From Anastatus disparis (Eukaryota; Arthropoda; Insecta; Hymenoptera; Eupelmidae), in contig JAFFSR010000315.1 in the NCBI GenBank assembly GCA_017163975.1, positions 1,015,001 through 1,079,000 on the forward strand: a stretch of DNA of 64,000 nucleotides, written 5' to 3'. Below the pieces are notes generated by a model. The model was not told the origin of the DNA. It did not search any database and worked only from the letters and a program-made list of their open reading frames with translations. Below are positions 10,745-22,500 of the stretch, one piece after another; the stretch's first letter is position 1, and each line of letters opens with the position of its first letter. The position numbers were made by a program, and so were the translations under genes.

Positions 10745-11060
10745 AAAGGACTTTCATACAATATTAAATAATTTAAATTCAATCATTAGCTTCATAATAC
10801 AAACTTTAATTCTACATTAAATGCAAGTTTGATGGAAAATTATTTAAATTATATACTTTCCTACTAAAAAGATTTTAAAAGGACTTCTTAAAAGAAAACA
10901 AACAATAATTTTGAAAAAATAAAATGAATTTAATCAGAGTTAAAAAGATTTTCAAGAAAATATAAAGTATTTTCTTACAAAAGTCTTTTTAGGTTATTTC
11001 AAAAAGATTTAATGCAATAATTATAAGATAAAAAAGTTTCTGCCTTAAATAATTAAACAT
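10745..11060. other. A/T-rich DNA, nothing recognised
   Basis: A-rich, stop-dense in all frames. No repeat or terminus seen. Confidence 0.5.
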
Positions 11061-11195
11061 TGTACATCTACCGTTAATGGATTCTTTCCGAATTTTTTGA
11101 AATCCTGAACTTCCATTGGCTCGTTTTGTTGTTTTCTATGTTTCTATTGGAACATTTTAAAAAATTCGGAAAGAATCAATTAACGTTGTGTATAC
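11061..11195. mobile_element. Short MITE
   Basis: A 135-bp element with ~35-bp inverted ends. The left end contains GATTCTTTCCGAATTTTTT and the right AAAAAATTCGGAAAGAATC, with a short unrelated loop near 11110-11145. TSD not clear. Confidence 0.65.
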
Positions 11196-12009
11196 AAAAA
11201 AAAATGTAAATATTTTTTTATAGAACTAAATAAATTAAAATATTCAGAGTATAAAAAAGTGTACTCACCTGAGATATAAAAACAATTAAAATGATCAATT
11301 ATATTAATTTGTGTTGTCTTGAATCCAAAAATTTATTAAAATAATTATCGCCTTATTATTTATTACATAAAAATAATTATACAATTAATCTTCGTGAAAT
11401 TGATTATATGAAGAATTAAATCTTTGTGTATTAAAATATTCCATTGCGTTCTTTAAGAAAAATTACTATCATTTGAACAATTTCATATGACTTTAAAAAT
11501 TTATGTTTCTAATTTGTTAATCTAACATAGATGTAGACAGGGTTGCTAAAAAAGTAATTAGAAATTATTTGAATTACAAATGATTTTTTAATTCGTAATT
11601 AAAGTTTTATTTAATTAACAATTCCTTTTAAATTGATAATTAAAAATATTTTAATTAACAAATCAAAATCTAATCGTGAATTAAAAGGGCTTTAATAGAA
11701 AATTCAAAAAGAATCCTTAATTAAATAAATTTCAATTAAAAAATCAAAATGTAATGGTGAATCGAAAGGGCTTTAATTGAAAATTCAAAAGAAATCCTTA
11801 ATTAAATAAATTTCAATTAAGAAATCAAAATGTAATCGTAAATCGAAAGGGCTTTAATTACAAAATCAAAAGGAATCCTTAATTAAATAAATTCCAATTA
11901 GGAAATCAAAATGTAATCGTGAATTGAAAGAGCGTCAGTTATGATTATGATTTGTGAATTTGAGGGCTTTAATTAAAAATTCCACAATTCATTTCTAATT
12001 AAACGTACT

Positions 12010-12890
<881 letters not shown>

Positions 12891-12896
12891 AGTCCT

Positions 12897-13292
12897 GAGT
12901 ACTATCCTGCTTCCTTATCCTCTGATTAAATAATGCCGTCAATCTGATCGTTAATGGCTACTTTTATGTATTTATAGAAAACTGTTCCCTCTTTCCCCCT
13001 TCGTGATCAGCCATTGGACCCCCGTATCCTCCCCCTAATCATATTTCTGACCTATTTGTATATTCTCTTTTTATTATAGATATATCGTATTGTGATTCAT
13101 TTTTCATATGATCAGATTTGTTTTATGATTTCCAATACTAAAAGATATATATTAAATGAAATTCTCTATAACTGCATTCACAGAATAAAAGTTCATAATA
13201 ATATATCATTCTTATATTATAAAAATATTTCTATAATAGTATTAGAATAATAACAATCATAATTAGGTACTATCGCTAATCTTTGATATTTC

Positions 13293-13361
<69 letters not shown>
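12897..13361. other. Unique DNA ending in a TA run
   Basis: No gene recognised in 12897-13296. A TA dinucleotide run fills 13297-13361 and is the target of the Helitron 3' end that starts at 13362. Confidence 0.6.
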
Positions 13362-13362
<1 letters not shown>

Positions 13363-14976
13363 TAGGGGTTCCTCCTGCTCGCGCTGCTCGCCAACCCCGT
13401 GCATATTTACATTAATGAAAATGTCAGTCAGTAATGAAATTCGTACTCACAAAAATTATTAAAAAAATTAATATTAATTATATATTTGCTGAGACAGATT
13501 TCCACACCACCTAAAGAGGTACTGTCAATAATACCTTACAATCATTATAAATTAAATAATAAGAAATGTATGGTATTACGGCGCGTTGGTTTTTTTTTGT
13601 TTTATTTTAAATAATTATATAAAATCAATTATAATAATTTTAAGTTATTTTAAGACATGTTAAAATTAATTAAAATTATTCCTTTTTTTTATATAATTAT
13701 TCAAAATAAAACCATAGTTACCTTCGCCTATAGTTCTACACAACCATGAGAGTCTATATTCCTTCCTCCTTATACCATAGACTCTATTTACAATCCATCA
13801 TTTACCATCAGTATTACATATTTAAACAAAGTTTTCAAAGTCATTTTATCATTTGTACAATTTGTTATTATATTATTGTTATACAACAATTTTCCAATTA
13901 ATATTTATCTCTTTTAAATCTTTGTTTAAGTATGTTTATGAGAATAATTATTATAACTTGATATTTTTCAATTAAATATTAATGTAACATGTCTCACAAT
14001 AATATTTGACAGAAATTTTTTTTTATTATAATTATTCTAAATTTAAAGTTGAATACCTGATTGAATTCTATGTCTTTTAATATTATTATTATTAAAAATT
14101 TTCCAATTATTTTTTATATTTGAATATTAATTATTATTATTTTTTTATAATATTAAGTATCTTTAATTTATATACTTAAAATTAATATATTTTCTTTTTT
14201 TTATTTATTAGTTTTATTCAAAGTATATATTTTACAATAAATTTTAATATCATTATGACAATCATAATATTATTAATTAATATATTCCATAAATAAAACG
14301 ATATAATTAAATAATATAATTTTTCTTTTTTTATTAAATATTTTACTTTTATTTTTGATATATCTTAATTTTATTTTTAAGTCTTTTGGATGTATAGAAT
14401 ATACATCCATATTATTTTTTAATATCCTTGACTTTTTTGTAAGTATTAAAAAAGATATATTAAAATAATTTTTACAAAATTAATAGAATGTATTTTCATG
14501 TTTGTTTTTTTTAAATTATCGATTATTTATTTAATAATAGATAATTTTTAATATTATTCATTAATTAAAAAAATTAATATAATATAATACATAATGATAT
14601 GAATTTTATTAATTTTTTTTGTTTCATAAAATAATTTTTAATTAAAAATGTATAATTTATAATATGATTTTATTTGATTTTTTGTAACTTTTAATACTAT
14701 TATCATAATAATAATAATATTAATTCAATTAATTAGTAATCCATGTACTTCATAAATAAAATTGTAAAGTAAATATTTTATTAAATTTTATTTTTTTTCT
14801 TAAATATATCTTAATGCAATTAAGTCTTTTAATTATATAAACATATGTTAAATTACTGTTTCAATATATTTTATTAATCTTCCGTTATTATAAAAGATAT
14901 ATTTATTATTTTTATTGATTTATTACTTTAATATATTTTATATTATATTTTATTATATAAAAAAAATTATATTAGC
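13362..14976 (-). mobile_element. Helitron (minus strand), 3' terminal part
   Basis: Read on the minus strand, the end is CTAG followed by T, matching the Helitron CTRR|T rule. Directly inside it is a hairpin made of GGGGTT and AACCCC around a GC-rich loop (13362-13402). The remaining ~1.57 kb is AT-rich and non-coding. It continues beyond the inserted retroelement at 28501, where the minus-strand RepHel has the right orientation for a 3' end at low coordinates. The last four bases (14973-14976, TAGC) are the retroelement TSD. Confidence 0.75.
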
Positions 14977-16044
14977 TGTGACATCCCATGGAGCTAAACC
15001 CTTATAAATTGTTAAATGAATTGTATTAAGGATTGGAATTATTCATTAATCTATTTTTTTTTCAATTTAAACAAAAAGTAGTTCCATGCGATGTCCCGAG
15101 TCAGCATTCTTAAAAATTGCGAAAACTTCAAATGTAAAGAAGAGACGGAGAAGAAAGTACAAGAATGCATTGGTAAGCAAGCCAATGAACTCTAAAACAA
15201 TCGAATGATTTTCTGTCCTGAAAATTTCAGCTGCTTGTCAGGTTTTGATTGGATTTTCCATCTCTCGATCGCCCGGCGCAAGGCAATAAAAACAGCCCCC
15301 TACGTCACTCTTCGCCTTTTGTCTTAATTCGATAGCAACCACAAAAGTCGGCTCTGCTGGTCCGCTGAGATAAAGTCAGTGTTAGTTTTAAATCAGTTTA
15401 TTTATCATAAAATTCATTAGGAAGTAGCTTAGAAACTTACTTCGCTAATAATATAGAAAAATATAAATTTTACAATTTTTGCATAAATAGGCTAGAAACC
15501 TATTTCACGAAAAAAAAACTAAAATAAAAAAAATTTATATAAATAAATATTTAGTGAAAAGGACAAACAAGTGCAAGTGACGACTTGAACGAATAAATTA
15601 GCTGAGCGCTAGACGACCGAGAGTTGAAAAATCTAACCTAATCTGGCCACGGATAACTTAACCGTGTAGGAATAAGTTAATTTAAGCGGAGATTAAAGGA
15701 CGGAACTTCAAGGGATACATTTGTATATCTTTTCCCTCTCTTCCTGGAATATTAAATCGTAAGAAAATTTTTATATTTAATAAATAACAAAATGTGTATT
15801 AATTATTAAATTAAAAAAATAAAAGAAAAAGAAAACACAAAAGGAGAAATTTATTTAAATAATTAAAACTTAATATTAATTTTTATAAAAATTTGGTTAT
15901 TCTAAAACTAAATTAGAATTTAATTTTAATAAATATTTAGTTAAAAGGTGATAGGTAAGTCCTGGGACTACAAACTGGTTCCCAATAAAAAGAAATTTAT
16001 TTCGTTTTGTGAACTCAACGACCGAAACAAATCCAGTCGTAACA
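14977..16044 (+). repeat. 5' LTR (1068 bp)
   Basis: Begins TGTGACATCC and ends GTCGTAACA. It matches 27430-28496 almost base for base. The clearest difference is a short stretch near 15228-15250 against 27680-27700. No canonical primer-binding site (TGG directly after the LTR) is obvious; the sequence after 16044 is AATAGCATCCC. Confidence 0.9.
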
Positions 16045-16891
16045 AATAGCATCCCTTGTGGGGAACCAGTAAGACCTTTCACCTGTTAAAGAAATTTTAT
16101 AAATTATAACTCAATTATAATAAATAATACTTATTTAAAATAAATAGAAAATTTACAATTTCGCCATATATAACTGTTATATAAAGAAATAACAAGTTAT
16201 ATATATTTAAAAAAAAAAAATTTATACATTATTATTTTATTTGAGATAAAAATATTATATATAATTAATTTAAAATAAATTTTCTTTTTATGAATCAATC
16301 TGAATTTTTGGCTCAATTCATAAATTATATAGCTGAAAGGCTACATTTATGAAATACTTGGAGCGCTCCAAGGCATGAAAAGTTTATTAGCATCCAAAAT
16401 TCTGGATTTCCTTTTTTTTGAGTCAACATTTATAAGATTTCTAGCGGCATGGCTGAACTTATTAATGCCTTAATTGCCGAAAGGTAAGAAAAGGGTATTG
16501 ATGATAAAGAGAGGTTTCATAAAATGAAGAAATTCAATATTAAAATATATAAAATAATAATAAAACATTTTGTTTCAATTGTATGGTCAACGACCATCTA
16601 CAAGTCAAAAGTTAAGAGTCAGCATAATCTTACAACTTGTGTGTTTCTATCGTTTACCTATATGTACGACTTCGCGACGTTAAAAGTCAAACAACAAAAC
16701 GCTGAGTCAGCGGTTCACTGACCCAGATTCATAAAGTAACTTGAATAAAAATTCTTTTAACAGAATTTATATTAAACTTAAATAAAATATAACCTTTATG
16801 ATAACCAAATAAAAATTACAATATAATAATTAATATGAATTCAATATTCAAAATTACAAAATATTAATGAACATTTAATCTCTTTTATATA

Positions 16892-16929
<38 letters not shown>

Positions 16930-17546
16930 TACATATGTATATATAAAAAAAAATTATAATTATAATAAATTATAACACTAATGAATTATGAAAAGATTCA
17001 TTTCCATTAAAACTATAGCTTTTGTACTTTAACCTAAATTTCCCTTATAAAATTTCTATTTGTATAAATTATTGCAGATAATATTATCAAAAATTTAATT
17101 AATAAATATTTTATAATAATAAACAATAATATTTATACTAATATCTATAATATAAGTAAGAAAAATTAAACAAATTGATATTCAAATCGGTCGACTAAAT
17201 AATTAAAATTACCCGATACAATAATAACCTTTTATGATTTAATCTGAATTTTTGGCTAAATTCATAAATTATATAGCTGAAAGGCTACATTTATGAAATA
17301 CTTAGAGCGCCGAAAGGCACGAAAAGTCTATTAGCATTCAAAAATCTAGATTTCCTTTCTTTTGAGTCAACATTTATAAGATTTCTAGCTGCAAGGCTGA
17401 ACTTATAAATGCCTTAATTGCCGAAAGGTAAGAAAAGGGTATTGATGATAGAGAGAGGTCTCATAAAATAAAAATTTTTTCCCTCTCTTCCCTTTTAACT
17501 TTAATTTCAATCCGGCTAACAAGTATTTACTATTTGTTTGGAGTAG
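16045..17546 (+). other. Retroelement leader with ~240-bp direct repeat holding splice-donor-like sites
   Basis: Two copies (16288-16524 and 17231-17470) of the same ~240-bp block. Each contains a hairpin (TTCATAAA...TAGC / GCTA...TTTATGAA) and the donor-like AAAGGTAAGAAAAG, with GT at 16484 and 17428. A TA-rich stretch (~16885-16945) and A/T DNA lie between. Errantiviruses make env mRNA by splicing from the leader, so the repeated donors are good candidates. No gene is supported in this interval. Confidence 0.7.
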
Positions 17547-17849
17547 ATGACTAAATCCGGTCGAAATTACAAAATACGTCAAGTTGCAGACCGCTTAGGA
17601 TTAAAAGGTGCGAAGCGTGAACGCTTCATTGTTTGGGTAAAGGACGTGAACGTAAACTTGGAAAATCATATTCTTGTACCAAGAGCAACAGTACCACCTC
17701 ATAGAGTGATTGCAGTACAGCCGGTGCAAGAAATTATACAACCTCCACCACCACCGCCGCAAATTAAACAACAAGTTGTTCATACGATACCGATGCATAT
17801 ATTGGAAATGGCTAGAAGAAATAATATAGAATTGATTACTTTAGATTAA
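17547..17849 (+). CDS. Small proline-rich ORF between leader and gag
   Basis: A 100-residue intact ORF with a basic N terminus (TKSGRNYKIRQVADRLGLKG), a six-proline run near residue 70 and a hydrophobic C-terminal patch. It starts ~120 bp after the second donor-like site and ends ~260 bp before gag. The N-terminal part resembles a short helix-turn-helix, but this is weak. It is intact while gag, pol and env are broken, although it is also short. It is not a standard gypsy gene; it could be a diverged gag start or an accessory protein. Confidence 0.5.
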   Translation: MTKSGRNYKIRQVADRLGLKGAKRERFIVWVKDVNVNLENHILVPRATVPPHRVIAVQPVQEIIQPPPPPPQIKQQVVHTIPMHILEMARRNNIELITLD

Positions 17850-18109
17850 TAATTTAAAAGAAAACAGAAAAAAAATGAAAGAAAATTTTTTTTATCACTA
17901 TATTTTTGTGTTACCTTTTCTTTCATACTATTACCATCAAAATGTTTTTTTTTGTATAAGCAAACGTTGACATGCCAAACAATAATATTAAATAAACAAA
18001 AATAAATAAATATAATATAAACAATTATTAAATAAAATATAAAAAAAAAACCAAATTTATAACTAATCTAAACAATAATCATTATAGTCAAACATAATAA
18101 TTATACAAT

Positions 18110-19534
18110 ATGGCTACTAGACGAGAAATAATGCAAATACAAGATGAGGCTGAACGCACCAGAAGATTAGCAGCGTTCGAGGCAGAATTACAAGCTGATA
18201 GAAGTTTGCAAATACTTGAACATTTGAATACGTCACACGATGCAGTTACATCCTTAGCTACCAGCGTAACTATATAAGCTGCTACGGTGCACATACCGTA
18301 TTTTGATGGAACCAACCCATAACTAAAAGATTTCATTCAGGACATTAAAAATGGAAGACAATTGGTTCCTGCAGCACAGGAAAGATTACTTTTACGATCC
18401 ATAATATCAAAACTGAAAGGAAAAGCTAGGCACTCAATATTAGGTCATACGATCAATTTAATAGACGAACTTAAGGATCATCTAAAGAGTAGATTTGCTC
18501 CTAGCAGATCATATGGATATTACATTCAAACCTTGACCAATGCATGCATGGGCCAAAATGAAAATGTGCGAGAATATCATGGACGTTTAACTTACTTGGT
18601 AAACCTGGCTCAAGCAGCCATAAGGGAGAATCTAGTAGAAGAAGAGCGAGAAATAAACCAAACCCCACAATTACAAATTTTTGCCCTTGAAGCTTTCTTA
18701 AGAGGACTGCCAGATTAATGGAGAACAGCAGTTATTATCGCAAATCCACAAACACTTGACGAAGCATTAGAGGTTACTAAAAATTTAGAGAAATATTTAT
18801 GTTCATCCAGTAATAACCATCCTCAAATAAGAATGATTCACCAGACTGATGAACCCAGGAAACCATCTAGATTCACATCCAGGAATGACTCAGAGATATT
18901 TAACCGAAATATTCCCTATTATTACGATCATAACGATACCCTTTTTCCACATACCACGATTGAAGGAGGACGTATCATTGCTCCTCCACAATTAAGCTAT
19001 AGACAAGAAGCACAACAAACCAAGGCAGAAACTAATACACCCATTAGTATCTTAAAGAACCCACGAACACAATCATCTACAAGTGGTACCACTCCTAAGG
19101 CATCATTTGAACCGCAAGGTCCATATTTTCAACATCATCAATTTCCTATGTATCCACCTGCATTTTATCCACCTATATATCCTAATTTATATAATCCTTA
19201 TGCATATTATGCAATGAATCCTGGTTTTCCTTCGACAAATAATAATCAATTTGAACCTCAAAATCCGCTAAACCTACCCTTACCTAATCAGCAACGATCC
19301 TATTACCAATCACGTAACAATGACTTCCGTGAAACTAATAATAATCCTAGACCAACCTCTCCATTCAGACCTTATACAAATGTGAACAACGGTTCTTTAA
19401 ACTACCAGGGTGCTCGCCGAGTGGACACACCGGCGAACAATACCCTATCGTCGCGTCCAACACAAATCAACCTAGTCAGAGCGGAAGAATCCGTTGCGCA
19501 AGAAGTCGAGGAACTTGCCCCACAGTACAATTAA
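18110..19534 (+). pseudogene. gag: Errantivirus-type Gag, three in-frame stops
   Basis: One frame, ~474 codons from ATG at 18110, with stops TAA at 18275, 18320 and 18716. The capsid-like part (about residues 60-205) has the family pattern of YFDGTNP near the start, then KLKGKARHS and LKSRFAPSRSYGYY. The C-terminal third is rich in Pro, Tyr, Asn and Gln with no CCHC zinc knuckle, as in insect errantivirus Gags. Pol lies in the -1 frame and overlaps its end. Confidence 0.8.
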
Positions 19535-19545
19535 CCGTTTCCACG

Positions 19546-22500
19546 TTGAGGAATGGAAAGGGCATTTTTATTTTAGACACAGCAGCAGATATCAATGGAG
19601 TGAGACGTGACGCTCTTAAGGGTGATACATTAATCAATACTAGTGAAGCAATTACCGTTACAGGAATTTCTTCCTTACCTATAGACACGGTAGGCATTGT
19701 AGAAATGGAAATACTCGATTCTATGCACACTTTTTATGTACTACCTACATCATCACCCCTTACGCACGAAGCTATATTAGGATCACCTTATTTTAATGAT
19801 GAATGGGCTAAAGTCGACTACAAGCTTCAAGTACTTATTATAAGTACATAATAGATAAAAATAATAGATAAAAGACCAATAGACCCTATACCATTCTTAG
19901 AAAGAATAAGCACAAGTTTTGACGAAGAACGTGGAATAATTTTTAATGAAGAAAAAGTCATGGAAACAAAAGGTGAAATAAACCAAACGTCTAAGGACGA
20001 GAATCTAAAAAAGTCGAACCCTAATAGCAAAAGGGGAGATTCTAATGCCTTACAACAATTACCCTATTTAGACTCTTTCGAAAATGAATCTCCTTACAAC
20101 TCTAATAAGAAAATGAATCCTGAAGGTAAGAAAATCGGTTGCAATATTGTACATCGCTTACCACCACGCAGTAAGGTAGCTTTAAAATTACCAACTACGA
20201 AACAATCAATAGATGGTGAAGCCTATTTACCTAGAGTAAATACCGCTCCTGGGGTTTTCTTAGGAGAAGCTGTGGTAAGAAATAAAGGAAGAACTTGTTA
20301 CGCAATGGCAATTAAAACTCGAGAAGACGTAGTCGAAATCGAGATACCTCTTCAAGACCTAATAACCTTTGAATTTGATGAATCGGAAGAAGTATTTGAT
20401 ACAGAAGAGGAAATGGATGATGACCTCAAACGAGATAGAATAGAATATATAATAAACAGGATGACACGCGATCATCACTCAAAAGAAGAATTAAAACAGA
20501 TTAAGGAAATTATTGAAACCTTCCCACATTTATTTTACTTGCCTGGAGATATGCTATCACGTACGACTTATATAAGACATCGAATTAATACTAAGGATAA
20601 AATACCCGTCTATACAAAACCTTATCGTTACCCACCAGCCTTACACGAAGAAGTGCGCAAACAGGTAAATAAACTTTTACAAGACGGTTCAATACAAAAC
20701 TCGAACTCACCTTATAACTCATCACTATGGATAGTACCAAAGAAACCGGATTCTCAAGAAAACAAACGTTACAGATTAGTAATCGACTATCGAAAACTAA
20801 ATGAAAAGACCATCCCGGATGCATATCCACTCCCTAATATCAATGAAATATTAGAACAATTAGGCGGAGCAAAATACTTCTCAGTTTTCGATCTGGCCAA
20901 CGGCTTTCACCAAGTCGAAGTTTTTCCAGAGGATCGAAAGAAGACGGCTTTTACCACTCCCTACGGGCATTACGAGTTCACGGTTATGCCTTTCGGCCTT
21001 TCTAATGCACCTCCAACCTTCCAAAGGCTTTTCGATCAAGTAATGCTAGGAATGCAAGGAACCGAAATTTTTGTCTATTTAGACGATATTATTGTTTACG
21101 CCAGAGATCTGGATGAACACAAACAAAAAATATTAAAGGTGTTCAATAGATTATCAGACGCAGGGCTTAGACTACAAATCGATAAATGTGAATTCTTAAA
21201 ATCAGAGGTCACCTATTTGGGTCACAAAATAGGAAGATACGGAATCAATCCTGATTCAGGGAAAATAAACGCAGTAAAAAATTTTCCTAAACCTAAAACA
21301 ATAACTAACGTACGTCAATTTCTTGGATCGGCGGGATATTACAGGCGATTTATTAAAGATTTTGCGCTAAAATCAAAAGCGCTCAATACATTATTAAAGA
21401 AAGAACATAGATTTGAATGGACCGAAGAACAACAGAAAAGCTTCGACGAGTTAAAAGGGGCATTATGTGAATCACCTATATTAATAAATGCTGACTTTAA
21501 TAAGCCTTTTATTTCAACTGTCGATGCATCAGATTATGCATTAGGCGCAGTCCTTAGTCAAGGAGAACCAGGACAGGATCGCCCAGTGGCCTACATGTCT
21601 CGCTCTCTCAATAAAAGCGAACGAAATTACTCCACTACCGAGAAGGAATGTCTAGCAGTAATATCTGCAATATTATATTTTAAACATTATCTTTATGGAA
21701 GACACTTTACTGTCTATGGCGATCATGAACCTTCAACTTGGATCGAAAGTATAAAAGACCCTATGAGTAGACTCAATCGTTGGAGGGCCAGATTAAGAGG
21801 TTACCGATACACGTTTAAATATAAAGCTGGTCGTCTTAACATTAGTGCCTACGCGCTTTCTAGGAATCCCGTAGACGTAACCATAGACGATGATTCCGAT
21901 TATTACGAATCAATACCGGATCCTAGAAAGGTCATGGCTTATCCACTCAGAACTGTAATGCCCAAACCTACGAAAGCATCGTTAGCCAGACAAGCATCAA
22001 CAACTAACAAGGTGAATACTTCAGATCAAGAAAAACCAAACCCAACAAGAGGACGTAAAAAGGGAAGTAAAAATGCACCCTTAGTACCACCAGTTGGATT
22101 CACGAGCAATCAAGCTAATCTTGATGGAAGTACTATAGCAAAACGAGTTCGATTCAGGAAACAAAATGAACCTAACACTAAAAAGCAACCAACTGCAATA
22201 AGTATGTCAGGAGAATCCAGCATAGCACAGAACAGTGAAAACGAAAGCGAAAGTGCGGAAGTAGAGTCTCTGGCCACTTATGAGGAGGAAATAATACCTA
22301 TACCATTGAAGGACCGTTCGATCACGCCTTCGCTTCTAGAGAAGGAGAACGAGCCGTCCAATACCGAGGCAGAATCCTAAATGGATACACTCGGTGACCC
22401 TTCGAAACCGTCAGCAGAACAAGACGATACGGGTAAGTCTAGTTCAGCCGAACCCACGGCTTCCAATTATCTACCAACAAAAACTATAATCGCACACCAT

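Noticed and set aside
16045..16065. Primer-binding site directly after the 5' LTR
   Set aside because: The sequence does not start with TGG and I cannot match it to a tRNA 3' end with confidence.
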